48,410 nt of DNA from Aureococcus anophagefferens (Eukaryota; Sar; Pelagophyceae; Pelagomonadales; Pelagomonadaceae), in assembly GCF_000186865.1 (NCBI RefSeq), contig NW_008705593.1, positions 168,263 through 216,672 of the forward strand. The letters are read 5' to 3'. How positions within the stretch are numbered: the stretch's first letter is position 1; every line of letters starts with the position of its first letter. Below are positions 24,201 through 33,533 of the stretch, piece by piece. The notes beneath the pieces are model-generated. The model saw only the letters and a list, made by a program, of their open reading frames with translations. It ran no database searches and was not told the origin of the DNA. The translations under genes and the position numbers were made by a program.

Positions 24201-26467
24201 CGCCGTCTACCTCACGTCGACGTCGACGCCGCCGTCCGCCGTGCCGCTCTCCGCGCCGACGACGGCGCGGCCCAGCTATTTTCCCACGGCGGTGCCGACG
24301 TCGAGGCCCACGTCCGCGCCCACGTCGAGCCCCTCGTCGCTCCCGACGACGCCGCCCGCGCCGTCGCCGTCGCTTCAACCGTCGCCGCTGCCGACGACGG
24401 CGGTCCCGACGTCCGTGCCCACGGCCTGCCCCTCGCCGGAGCCGTCCCAGCCCGTGCCGACGCAGGACTTCCCGACGTACCAGCCGTCGATGAACCCGAC
24501 CTACGCGCCGACTTCGACGCCGATGCCTACGGCTACACCGTCGTCGCCCGCGCCGACGACGTCGGGACCGACGCTCGCGCCCGTGAAGACGCCGCCGCCG
24601 ACGGACGTCCCGACGTCGTCGACGCCCACGCTGGCGCCGAGCGTCCTCCCGACGACCGCGCACTCCAGCGTCTGACGGCGGGCGTTCGCGTTTTCTTGAC
24701 GCTCATTTCTTCGTAGGTGCCTTCCGCTTCTCCGTCGAACGCCCCAACCACACCCCCGTCATCGCAGCCGTCGGATCCGCCGACGCGATCGCCGACGTCC
24801 TCGAGACCGTCGCCGCGACCGTCGCGCGCCCCCACGACGCCGCGGCCGTCGTCGCCGCCGACCTACGCGCCCACGCGCGCGCCGGCGTCCCGTGACGACC
24901 TTCAAGTTATTTCGACCGGGAAACCAATGAAAGATCGTCACGTGGTAGGCATATCCCGACGAACCCGCCGCCGCCGACGTACAAACCGACGACCCCGCCG
25001 ACGACGGAGAGCTGCGCCGTCGACGCCGGGATCGACGCCGCGACGGTCGCGGACTGCTCCCTCGCCGGCGGCGTCGCCGTCCGCGGCTCCCGGGCCTGCA
25101 AGCGCTTCTACGGCACGTCCTACGCGCCCTTCGACGGCGCGGCGACGACGTGCGGGTGCTGCGTCGTCGACGAGCCGGTGACGCTGCAGGCGGAGGCGGC
25201 CGTCGTTTGCTTGGACGCGGGCGCCGCGGGCGCCGGCGGCGGGACCTGCGACCTCGACCTCGTGGAGGGCCCCGGGTCGCCCTTCGTCGGCGACCCGGCC
25301 GTGCTCGCCGAGGCGTCCGTCGTCGCGCCGCTCCTCGGCGGCGCCGTCGACGCGTCCTTCGCCGCGGACCCGCCGGAGGGCGCGTCCGCCGCGGGGTCCT
25401 GCGGCGGCGCCTGCGGCGGCGGCGGCGCGAGCTACGGCGCGTTCCGCTACGCGTCGGACGACGCCGTCGCGACGGCGCTCGTGCCCCTCGTCGGCGCGGT
25501 GGGCGCGGACGACGCGGTCTTCGTGCTCGTCTGGGGCCCGCTGCGGTCCGCGGCCGACGCGGCCGACAAGCGCGGCACGCCGCCGGACCTCGACCTGCGC
25601 GTGACCTTCCTCGCGGACGAGGCCACGGGCGAGCGGTGCCTCGTGAGCGCGGGCCAGCCGGCCTGCGGCGACGCGTCGCTCGACGCGACGTACGGCTCCG
25701 TCGACGTCGCCGCCGCGCGCGCGGACGGGTCGCCGGTCGTCGAGCGCTACGGCGTCGAGCACGTCGTCGTGTCGCCCCTGCGGGACACGGCCTACACGCT
25801 CTGGGTCCACAACCCGCCGCGCGACGACGACCTTTCGGAGCAGCCCGTGCAGCTCGCGGACGCGGCGGTCTACGTCTTCGGCGCGGCCGGCCTCGTCGGG
25901 GGCGAGGCCCTCGCCGCGGCGCCGCCGGCCTGCGGCGCGACGAACGCGTCGGCGGGGCTCAAGTGCGACGCCTACGACTACCCCGTCTTCGCGGACCCGG
26001 AGCCTCTGCTCTTCGCGACGGGCGCGGCGAGGACCGTCTGGTCCGCGCCGGCGGAGAACCGGCGGCGCGCCGAGTACACGGCCGCGGTCTGCGTCGACGC
26101 CGCCTTCGACGGCGACCACTTCGACCCCATCGCCTACGAGGTCCAGCGCCACTACACGGCCCAGGGTTGGGCCCACGCGCAGCGCGTCGCCGCGTGCGAC
26201 GCGCCGCGCGAGTGCGACGGCGCGGACGCGGCCGTCTGGCACTGCTCGTCGCTCCTCGAGAACGGACTGTTTCGGTGCCCCGGGGCCATGCACGGCATGC
26301 TCTACTGCGACGCGGGGACGCGCTGCGACGCCGACGCCGCGGCGGACGCGGCCGTCGACGACCCGCGGGCGACCATGTGCGTCGCCGACGGCGCCGAGGC
26401 GCCGTCCGCGGCGCCGACCTACGGGCCGACGCTCAACCTGTTCTCCATCGTCATCCCCCTCGACTAA
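18246..26467 (+). CDS. giant multipass protein with a Ser/Thr/Pro repeat ectodomain, four exons
   Basis: Proposed exons: 18246-20096, 20197-24669, 24717 to about 24886, and 24949-26467, giving about 2,670 residues. Exon 1 encodes a Pro/Ala-rich N-terminus, an Arg/Ala-rich coiled-coil-like part (about 90-220), then about seven hydrophobic helices. Exon 2 adds a Cys-containing loop, two more helices (20480-20560, 20610-20680), and from 20845 to 22960 about 700 residues of xPSxxP/xPTxxP repeats resembling mucin-like, O-glycosylated stalks of algal surface proteins. A Cys-rich globular domain follows (22970-24220), with a beta-sandwich-like DGTYAVVVPY segment, then more Pro/Thr repeat. Exon 4 ends with a second Cys-rich domain and a hydrophobic tail (LFSIVIPLD). 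Not recognised as a named family. Joining exons 1 and 2 rests on an intron with a strong pyrimidine tract; they could be separate genes. Confidence 0.62.
20097..20196 (+). other. 100-bp GT-AG intron
   Basis: The donor is GTCATC after GGCCACTGCGAC. The intron contains a run of nine T, further T-rich tracts and an in-frame TAA, and ends TCCGTAG. Removal joins DGHCD to VRLMSK in phase 0. Confidence 0.7.
20845..22960 (+). repeat. Ser/Thr/Pro short-period coding repeat
   Basis: A long array of six-residue units of the form (S/T)xxP(S/T)xxP, period about 18 bp, with third codon positions varying widely (ccg, ccc, cct, cca). Varied synonymous codons suggest the pattern is old and kept at the protein level rather than a fresh DNA expansion. 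The opposite strand is open as Gly/Asp/Ala repeats only as a by-product. Confidence 0.85.
24670..24716 (+). other. 47-bp GT-AG intron
   Basis: Starts GTCTGACGG, has a TTGACGCTCA branch-like stretch and a T-rich tract, and ends TTCGTAG. It removes the TGA at 24673 and joins HSS to VPSASPS, continuing the Pro/Ser repeat. Confidence 0.75.
24875..24948 (+). mobile_element. short introner-like element, copy A, with its intron
   Basis: The core 24891-24942 has an exact 8-bp inverted repeat (CGTGACGA ... TCGTCACG) and contains GACCGGGAAA, as in the copy at 36358. It ends TGGTAG, the acceptor (AG at 24947-24948). Three donors keep the frame: GC at 24875, GC at 24881 or GT at 24887. All join the Pro/Thr repeat to HIPTNPP. 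No clear target duplication remains, so it may be older than copy B. Confidence 0.6.
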
Positions 26468-26479
26468 GACCCGCCTGTG

Positions 26480-27049
26480 TTAGTCCCACTTGGACCCGTC
26501 GAAGGCCTTCGTGACCTCGTCCATGAGCTCCTTCTTCTCCCGCAGCTTGTCCATGTCCTCGGGCCGCAGCGCGAGCACGGAGACGCGCCGCGGCGGCGTC
26601 GACGGCGGCTCCGGCGGCGGCGGCGGCGGGCAGAGGCCCTCGCGGAGGAGCCGGATCTCGCGCTTCGTCGGCTTCTTGCCGTAGACCGTGTCCTCGGTGT
26701 CGTCCTCGCGCGGCAGCCAGCGCGTGACGAACTTGTTCACGCGCTCGCTCTCGCGCGGCGGCTTCCACTGGATGGACCCGATGAGCTCGACGTCCTTCGC
26801 GTTCGGCAACTTCGCGTCCTTGGGCGCTTTCATCGCCTGGACCTTGCGCCGCAGCTTCGCCTTCTCCGCGTTGTGCCGCTTCTTCTGCGCGTCCGTGCCG
26901 CCCTTGAGGGCGCGCTTCGTCACGAGCTCCGCCTCGATCTCCGCGCGGAACTCCTCGCTGAGCTCGTTGCGGCTGTAGGCGCTCCATTTGACCACCTGGC
27001 TCTCGCCCGTGTCGTACTCCGCGAGGATGTCCTGCTTCTTGTCGCCCAT
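26480..27049 (-). CDS. conserved-looking basic protein of unknown function
   Basis: 189 residues starting MGDKKQDILAEYDTGES. It is rich in Lys, Arg and Glu and looks helical for much of its length (NELSEEFRAEIEAELVTKRAL, KKRHNAEKAKLRRKVQAMKAP), with a run of Pro before RRVSVLALRPEDMDKLREKK. No signal peptide or membrane helix. I do not recognise the family. Its stop lies 12 bp from that of the giant plus-strand gene, so the two transcripts almost certainly overlap. Intron-free. Confidence 0.7.
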   Translation of the reverse strand: MGDKKQDILAEYDTGESQVVKWSAYSRNELSEEFRAEIEAELVTKRALKGGTDAQKKRHNAEKAKLRRKVQAMKAPKDAKLPNAKDVELIGSIQWKPPRESERVNKFVTRWLPREDDTEDTVYGKKPTKREIRLLREGLCPPPPPPEPPSTPPRRVSVLALRPEDMDKLREKKELMDEVTKAFDGSKWD

Positions 27050-27172
27050 GGTGCTGTCGCGTGCGCGCGTCTAAGGCCCGTCGGCCGCGCGCGCGCGCAC
27101 CGCGGGCAGCCCCAGCGTTTGCCGCCCAAAATTGAGGCTGGAAGTACGGTGTTATTGCAGTGTCCGCATATC

Positions 27173-27683
27173 ACTGGTTGCGAGTTGCAGTCGATACTCT
27201 GCCATGTTGACGCTCGGCGTGACATCACTTGGTTGACTCCGAGCTGCCNNNNNNNNNNNNNNNNNNNNNNNNNNNNNNNNNNNNNNNNNNNNNNNNNNCG
27301 AGGGCATCTGGGTCGCTCCCATGACGAACGATTCCCGACGCTCTGTGACTCGAAGGGGACCGAAAATCGGGTCGGGGGAAGCTGCCGCGCCTCATTCCAC
27401 CCCCTGAGGCTGCCCGTTTGCGTCGCCTCGCAATCGTCCGGATGTCGCGTCTTTTCATGTGCCTCACCCACATGTTTGCGGACCTCAAAGCCACTGGGAT
27501 CGTTGCACGTCGCTGCATATTCGAGGAGCGCGGGCCCCTCTAAGGTGGAGATTCCATCATCGGCCGCTGAATACTCCAGCGGAGACACCGTCTCTAGCCC
27601 TCTAGAAGCTAGGATTTCTTCAAAGTTTGTCTTGGCTTGCAATAGTTCAAGCGACGGGGTATCCACTGCAACTCGCAACCAGT
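27173..27683. repeat. 19-bp perfect inverted repeat flanking about 510 bp
   Basis: ACTGGTTGCGAGTTGCAGT at 27173-27191 recurs exactly as its reverse complement at 27665-27683. The enclosed segment is AT-richer and includes the gap. It could be the ends of a small transposon; I cannot find a matching target duplication. Confidence 0.55.
27249..27298. other. assembly gap (50 N)
   Basis: Run of 50 undetermined bases; true length unknown. Confidence 1.
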
Positions 27684-27697
27684 GTATTTTTTGTGCG

Positions 27698-28684
27698 ATG
27701 ATGGGGCTGCTCGTAAGAAGGCCACAGATTGCCGCGCGCCTCCTCGCGGTCCTCCTGCTGGCCGCGGCGGCCGAGACGAACGAAGAGATCGCCGCGGCGC
27801 GGCACCAGCCGCGCGCGCTCTTCATCGTGGTCACGACGCAGCGCACGGGGTCGACGTGGCTCTCCGAGGAGCTCGACACGCACCCCTGCCTCGAGGTGGG
27901 CAAGGAGCTCTTCCTCGACGTCAAGTTCTTCAAGCACCAGCCCGAGTTCCACTGGCACGAGCCCAGCGTCCGCTACGCGCTCGACGCGTACGCGCGGCCC
28001 ACGGGGTCGAACGCGCCCGAGCCGAAGAACCTCACGAAGGCCTTCGACCTCTTCTACCGGCGCTGCGTGCGGCCGGCCTACCTGAAGGGCCCCAAGGGCC
28101 GGCGGGACCGCATGCCCGAGGGCTGCGGCTTCAAGTGGATGCTGAGCCAGTACTTTGACGAGTACTGGGGCCGGTGGCTCGCGGATTTCGTGAAAACCCG
28201 CGGCGCGCGCCTCGTCTTCCTCACGCGGACGAACGTGCTGCGCAAGTACGTGAGCCAGGCCGCCAAGGCCGTCTCCGAGAAGACGCGCGTCGACGCCTAC
28301 TACGCGAACGAGACCTGGTACGGCGGCTTCAACGCGACGACGGCGGCGAAAGACCGCCTCGAGCTCAAGACGGGCGCCGCGCTCCTCCGGGACCTCGCGA
28401 AGATCGACCGCGACTACGAGATCATCGCGCGGCTCCAGGCGGACGCCGAAACCCGGGGCGTGCCCTGGTTCCACGCGACCTACGAGGAGCTCCAGGCCAA
28501 CAAGTCGAAGGCGCTCGGCGACATCGTCGACTTCGTCGTGCCCGACTCGGCCTGCCCCCACGCCTTCGCCGAGGCCAAGGTCGAGAAGATGCACCCGGAG
28601 CCCATGTCCACCTACGTCAAGAACTGGGACGCCGTCGCCGCCACGCTCCGCGAGTCCAAGTACGCGCGCTTCATGGACGGGTAA
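27698..28684 (+). CDS. sulfotransferase family protein, signal-anchored
   Basis: 328 residues from the ATG at 27698. A frame open further upstream runs through the N gap and is not part of the gene. Residues 8-26 form a hydrophobic signal anchor, as in Golgi type II enzymes. TTQRTGSTWLS (46-56) is the 5'-phosphosulfate-binding loop of PAPS-dependent sulfotransferases. RLVFLTRTNVLRKYVSQ (about 170-187) fits the 3'-phosphate-binding segment. It probably moves sulfate from PAPS to a glycan or other secreted substrate; the acceptor cannot be told. Single exon. Confidence 0.82.
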   Translation: MMGLLVRRPQIAARLLAVLLLAAAAETNEEIAAARHQPRALFIVVTTQRTGSTWLSEELDTHPCLEVGKELFLDVKFFKHQPEFHWHEPSVRYALDAYARPTGSNAPEPKNLTKAFDLFYRRCVRPAYLKGPKGRRDRMPEGCGFKWMLSQYFDEYWGRWLADFVKTRGARLVFLTRTNVLRKYVSQAAKAVSEKTRVDAYYANETWYGGFNATTAAKDRLELKTGAALLRDLAKIDRDYEIIARLQADAETRGVPWFHATYEELQANKSKALGDIVDFVVPDSACPHAFAEAKVEKMHPEPMSTYVKNWDAVAATLRESKYARFMDG

Positions 28685-28809
28685 AAGGAGTAGCCCATGT
28701 CGCGCGATGTTCAGGTTGACCTTCAACTTTTAGAAGGAGCCGTTCTCGAGGGGCGAAGCTATGAACTCGTAATTACCCGCGATTTGAGACGCTTACAACA
28801 CCGCCCACG

Positions 28810-29307
28810 ATGTCGGCGCTCGCGTCGAGCGCGTCGTCCACCCAGCTCGTCGAGACGGACGCGCCGCCCGCGGCCGCGGACGCCGACGCGCCGGCCGCGA
28901 CCGCGCCCGCCGCGCCCGCCGCGGGCGACGCCGCCGCGGCGCCCGCCGCCGCCCCGCGGCTCGTGCTCCGGCTGAACCCTCGGCCGCACATCACGTTCAC
29001 CGAGGACACGGTGGACAACGAGCACCTCGGCCGGAAGAAGAGCAAGCGGTGCTGCATCTACACCAAAAAAAGGCCGTTCGGCGAGTCGTCGACGGAGTCT
29101 TCCGGGAGCGACTGCGACGACGAGGACTGCGTCAAGAAGCCGCCGCCCATCGCGCGGAAGAAGGGGAGCGGCGACGCGGCGGACGGCGGCCAGGAGGAGA
29201 CCAAGGAGCCGCCGCCGCCGCCGGCGCCCGCGGGCCCGCCCGGCGCGGGCTGGGCGCGGCCGCGGCGGAAGGACAAGGTCCCGGACTACCAGCGGTTCCA
29301 CGCCTAG
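28810..29307 (+). CDS. PPP1R11: protein phosphatase 1 inhibitor-3 homologue
   Basis: 165 residues. After an Ala/Pro-rich leader (1-50) comes the family core: [19 protein letters not shown], then [11 protein letters not shown] and [12 protein letters not shown] (60-63) is the RVxF-type PP1 docking motif. TVDNEHLG and the Cys pair at 81-82 with IY are hallmarks of PPP1R11/Ypi1. The tail is Pro-rich and basic. It binds and restrains the PP1 catalytic subunit, mainly in the nucleus; the animal protein is also reported to act as a ubiquitin ligase through its cysteines. Its stop is 40 bp from the stop of the convergent gene. Confidence 0.9.
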   Translation: MSALASSASSTQLVETDAPPAAADADAPAATAPAAPAAGDAAAAPAAAPRLVLRLNPRPHITFTEDTVDNEHLGRKKSKRCCIYTKKRPFGESSTESSGSDCDDEDCVKKPPPIARKKGSGDAADGGQEETKEPPPPPAPAGPPGAGWARPRRKDKVPDYQRFHA

Positions 29308-29347
29308 CTAAAAAGGGGCGGCGCCTCGCTTAGGCCACCGCGCGCGC

Positions 29348-30325
29348 TCACCACAGCTTGGGCTGGCCGCGCTTCGCCTGCGCGTCCATGAACTCCTGGA
29401 ACGTCTGCGTGTTCTTGAAGCCGGGCCGGGCCTTGCAGACGGCCGCGGACGTCCAGCCCTTGACGGGGTCGATGATGCGGTACCGCTCCTTGCCCTCCTT
29501 CGTCTGGCCCGCGCCGTCGACGAGGATCTCGGCCTGGTGGTCGAGGTTCGTCACGTGGTCCGTGTCGAGCTCGACGCCGGCCCGGACGATGCAGCCCTTC
29601 TTGCTCTTGATGAGGTACCACTTGCGCTCGACGTCCTTGACCGTCGGGTTCGAATTCACCGTGACGTCGTCGATGGCCGCGCCGAGGCGGCTCCCGAAGT
29701 CCAGAGGCGCGGGCGCCGCCGCGGGCGCGGGGTTCAGGCGCTCGTCGCCGGGGCCGAAGAGGCCGTCGTTGGGCTCCTGGGGCAGGTTGTCGAGGTCGAG
29801 GGGCGCGCGCGACGGCTTCGCGCGGCCGTTGACGACGTCGTCGAAGTTCAGGGCCTCGCCGCCGCCGCCCATGATCTGCGGGCCCCGCGGCGTCATGCCC
29901 GCCGCCTTCATGCGCGCGGCCATCTCCTCCGTCTCCTTGCGCGCGAGCGCCTCGATCTCGTCCATGGTCATGGCCCCCTTGGGCGCGCTCGGCGCGGCGG
30001 GCGCCGCGAACTTGCCCACGGCGAAGTTCGCGGCCGGCTCGGCCTTGGCCGGCGGCGGCGCCATCTTCGCGTGCGTCGTCGGCTGCTGCACCTTGGGCTT
30101 CCGCGGCTTGTCGTCGTCGTCGGACGAGCTGTCGTCGCGGAACCGCCGCTGCTGCGCCGCCGTGTTCGTCGGCGCGCCCGTCTGGTTCGACTTCCACCAG
30201 GCGGCGAGGTCGGCGTCGGCGTCGGCGGCGCTCACGGGCGTCGCCGCGGGCGCCGCCGACCGCTCGACGACGGCGCCGGGGTTCACGGGCGCGCCCTGCT
30301 TCTTCTGGAAGTCCTTGAACGACAT
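29348..30325 (-). CDS. SH3-like domain protein of unknown role
   Basis: 325 residues from MSFKDFQKKQG; an in-frame ATG at 30391 would add 22 residues but has poorer context. The N-terminal two thirds is low-complexity, Ala/Pro-rich and charged with a poly-Ser/Asp run (DDSSSDDDD) and a short helix (MTMDEIEALARKETEEMAARMKAAG). The C-terminal 110 residues look folded: VERKWYLIKSKKGCIVRAGVELDTDHV ... RYRIIDPVKGWTS resembles bacterial-type SH3 (SH3b) modules found repeated in many protist proteins. A binding or scaffold role is plausible, no more. Confidence 0.72.
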   Translation of the reverse strand: MSFKDFQKKQGAPVNPGAVVERSAAPAATPVSAADADADLAAWWKSNQTGAPTNTAAQQRRFRDDSSSDDDDKPRKPKVQQPTTHAKMAPPPAKAEPAANFAVGKFAAPAAPSAPKGAMTMDEIEALARKETEEMAARMKAAGMTPRGPQIMGGGGEALNFDDVVNGRAKPSRAPLDLDNLPQEPNDGLFGPGDERLNPAPAAAPAPLDFGSRLGAAIDDVTVNSNPTVKDVERKWYLIKSKKGCIVRAGVELDTDHVTNLDHQAEILVDGAGQTKEGKERYRIIDPVKGWTSAAVCKARPGFKNTQTFQEFMDAQAKRGQPKLW

Positions 30326-30468
30326 GTCTCCGCGCGGCGAGGCAGCCCGAGTGGACCAGCGCGTCGTAGAAGAGGGGAAACTGGGCTGCAAGAGGGCTGC
30401 GAGGTGTCATCAATTCCAGCCCAATCGCTCACCGGGCAGCGTATGATGAGAAGAAGCTAGCCGAAACA
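30326..30468. promoter_or_regulatory. shared upstream region, 143 bp
   Basis: Lies between the divergent starts of the SH3-like and RING-MYND genes. No defined motif recognised. Confidence 0.35.
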
Positions 30469-33425
30469 ATGGTCGACTACAGTAAATTCAACAACATCGA
30501 CGACAGCGACGAGTCGGAGCCTGAGTGCGACCCGCGCGCCAACGACGCGCAGCGGTGGATGCACAAGCACTTGCCGAACGACGAGGACGCGGCGGGCGGC
30601 GACGGCGAGGACTGGGCCGACGAGGTCGGCGACGACGGCGACGTCGTCCAGGACGTCGCGGGCAAATTCACGGCGGACATGGCCGCGGCCGACGCGGCCC
30701 TCGGCGAGATCGCCGCCGACGCGTCCGTCCTCGCGGCCGAGGAGCGGAGCCGCTACCTCCTCGCGCACTACGGCGGCGGCCCGAACGGCTTCATCCTGAG
30801 CATGGCCCGCGTGCGCCGCGAGCTGCCGCACCTCGGGCGCGACGCCGACGCCATCGTCGCCGCGCTGCGCGGCGGGCCCGAGAGCCCCTGGCCGTCCGTG
30901 CCCGCGGTGTGCACGTACGTCTACGCCGGGGCAGCAAAAGAGAGCGAAATTCCAAACTTCAAAGGCTCATATCTCGGCCGTTTTCCACTCGTTTCGGCTG
31001 ATTTTTGGACGAGCGATCATCTCTCGCAACGGTCTCGAAGCGTGGATGCTTTTTCCGGAACGCGCGCGCGCGGAACACTCATGTTGAAGCGATGCTGAAT
31101 CACTCTTTTGCTGCCCAGGTCTACGCGGAGATCGCGCGGCGGACGACGGAGGCCGAGGCCGCGCGGCTTCGCGAGTCGTCGGAAGCCGGCGCGGCCCTGG
31201 GCTGGATGGCGTCCCAGTACCTCGTCGACCACGTCGACCCGGCGGTGTGGCCGCCGCCGCCGGACGGGCCGCGCGGGACGTGCGACCGCAAGGAGGCGCG
31301 GCGCCGCTGCGAGGCCATCGTCGCCGGGCTCTACCCCTCCCTGGACCGCAAGGTCTTCCAGCGCGTCCTCGCCGGGCGGCCCGTGGACCCGAGCGCCCAC
31401 TGCCCGCTCCGCGACGACCGCGACCTTTTTGGACAACCGGTTTTGTCCGCGTCGCTTTTAGTGGCGGCGCCGGCGCTCGCGCCCTTCGTCGCCGTCGACG
31501 CCGTCGTCGACGTGGGCCGGCGGACCATCGTCGAGCTCTACGCCTGCGACGCGCTCGACGCGGCGGCGCTGCGGACCGCGGCCTGGCGCGCCAAATTGCT
31601 CGCGCGCTGCGGCGACGACGCGCCCGTGCCCCGGGGCAACATCCTCGCGGCCTTCCGCCTGCCCGGCGCGGCCCCGGCGGCGCTCCGGGAGGTTTACGCG
31701 CCGCTCTTCGACGCCGCGGTCGACGTCGCGGCCTACGACCGCACGATCTGCCGCGGGAAACGCGACGGCTGGGCCGCGGTGTCGCGCGCGGGCCACGCGG
31801 CGCACTGCGGCCTCGCCTCGAACCCGGCGCCGGCCCGGGCGGCGGCCCAGATCCTGCGCGACGCGCTCCGGGCGGGCGGCGAGGCGCGGCGGCTGAGCTT
31901 CTTCATGGCCACGGTGCAGTACTGCAACCACAACCTCGAGAAGCTCGAGTCGGAGAGCGGCATCCCGGAGGGCGCGACGGGCGAGTTCGGCGGCTGGGCC
32001 TACAACCTGGACCGGGTCCTCGGCGGCTTCAAGCTCGGCCTCGAGCAGGTCGGCGTCGCGGCCGCGCTCCTCCGGACCGGCGCGTTGCGCCACGACACGC
32101 ACGACTTCTCGGTATCCGAGCTGGCGAAGCTCCTGACGGACGGCGAGCGCAAAGCCTGCGGCCTGGAGCAGCTCGTCGACCCGATCTTCGGCCACGGCGT
32201 CGACGCCTGGCTCGGCGCCGCGGACGCGCCGCGCGTGCCCGAGCGCGACTCGATCCTGGCGGCGCGCGGCGCGAACCACGGCAAGGCGCTCATGAACTGG
32301 GCCTGCGGCCTGCGGGGCCTCGTGTCCGCCGCCGTCGGCGTCGTCGCCGCCGAGGAGATGCACCGCGTCGAGTCGACCTACGCCTTTGTACAGAGCGGCG
32401 GCGCGGTCGCGGACGACGCGACGGTCGCGGCGCTGGGCTGGGCGGAGGCCGAGGTCTTCCTCGCCTTCAACGTCGTCGGCAAGGGCTGGACCTACGCCGG
32501 GAGCGCCATGGACGTCGACGAGCGGTCGGGCCTGCCGCGCTTCGTCTGCGACTTCGAGGCGCACGCGGCGCCGTACGCCAAATATCGCGGCGAGCAGACG
32601 GAGACGCGGGTCTCGCGCGAGGGCGGCCGCTGCGCCATCTGCCTCCAGGACGACCTGGACCGGGGCGACGACGCGACGCCCTTCAAGGAGCTGCGGCCCT
32701 GCCTCCACGCCTTCTGCGCGGGCTGCGTGAAAAAAATCGGCCCGTCGTGCCCGCTCTGCCGCCGCGCGGTGGAATCCGTCGGCGACCGCTGGGGCCGCCT
32801 CGCGACCTTCGAGCGCGCCTGCCGGCTCGCGGGCGCGGACCCGAAGTTGCTATTATGCGCCGGCGAGGGCCAGATCCAGGCCATGAAGCTCCTGAAATGC
32901 GCGCGCGGCGGCGCGCCGCCGCCGGACTGGCCCCCGGGCCTCGCGGGCGCGAAGCTCGTCGCCATGCGCTTCCGCCGGTCGGCGAGCCGCGTCGTCACCG
33001 TCGCCACGGACGTGGACCACCGCCTCGCCGGCGCGCGCGCGCCGGGCCTCGAGGCGACGTACGTCGTCGACGACGTCGTCGACGACGGCAAGGTCGCGCG
33101 CCGCAAGTGCAGCAACGGCGCCTGCGCGGCCAAGCACGAGGCCCAGCCCGGCGCCTTCCGGAACTGCGCGCGCTGCCGCCGCGTCCAGTACTGCTCCCGC
33201 GCCTGCCAGGCCGCCGCGTGGAAGGCCGGCCACCGGCTCCTCTGCCCGCGCGTCGCCGCGCTCGCGCCGCCGCCGCCCAAGCCGGCGCCGCCGCCCAAGC
33301 CGCCGGCGCCGCCGGGCAGCTTCGAGCTCGCGGCGCAGCGCGGCTACGTCGAGCCGCCCAAGGAGACGGACGCGAACTGCGTCTTCCACGCGGACCGCGC
33401 GCCGCCGCCCCCGGCGGCGCCGTAA
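30469..33425 (+). CDS. RING-MYND zinc-finger protein with an introner
   Basis: Exons 30469-30918 and 31119-33425 give 918 residues. The acidic N-terminus is followed by a long region of unknown fold. The RING finger lies at about 655-700 (CAICLQ ... CLHAFCAGC ... CPLCRR, C3HC4 type). The MYND finger lies at about 814-860 (CSNGAC ... CARCRRVQYCSRACQ ... HRLLC). The tail is Pro-rich. RING suggests E3 ubiquitin ligase activity; MYND suggests binding of Pro-rich partners. No SET domain is seen. The intron is exactly the 200 bp made by introner copy 2; splicing joins CTY to VYAEIARR. Confidence 0.8.
30919..31118 (+). other. intron of 200 bp created by introner copy 2
   Basis: The donor GT is the first two bases of the upstream duplication GTCTACGC (30919-30926). 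The acceptor AG is the last two bases of the element, and the second duplication is 31119-31126. Phase 0. Confidence 0.92.
30927..31118 (+). mobile_element. introner element copy 2 (192 bp)
   Basis: Same length, orientation and ends (CGGGGCAG ... CTGCCCAG) as copy 1, with roughly twenty substitutions spread along it and no indels. Flanked by an exact 8-bp duplication. Confidence 0.92.
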
Positions 33426-33533
33426 GGCAATCTGCGAAGGCAACCCAAACGGAAACATCCACAAAGGCTGCCCGCTTTGCGGAGCTCGATGATCCCTCTC
33501 CGAAACTCGGCCTAGAAAGCGGGACGGGGCCGC

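Larger units (their letters stand above)
27050..27697. other. gene-poor segment with assembly gap and lower GC
   Basis: 648 bp between the basic-protein gene and the sulfotransferase. It holds the 50-base N run (27249-27298), a 19-bp inverted repeat, and a minus-strand open stretch (LEGPALLEYAAT, then FEVRKHVGEAHEKTRH) that could be a decayed ankyrin or zinc-finger fragment. No complete gene is supported. Confidence 0.6.

Noticed and set aside
24670..24720. separate short gene starting after 24717
   Set aside because: The Pro/Ser repeat continues across a 47-bp intron in phase, so it is one gene.
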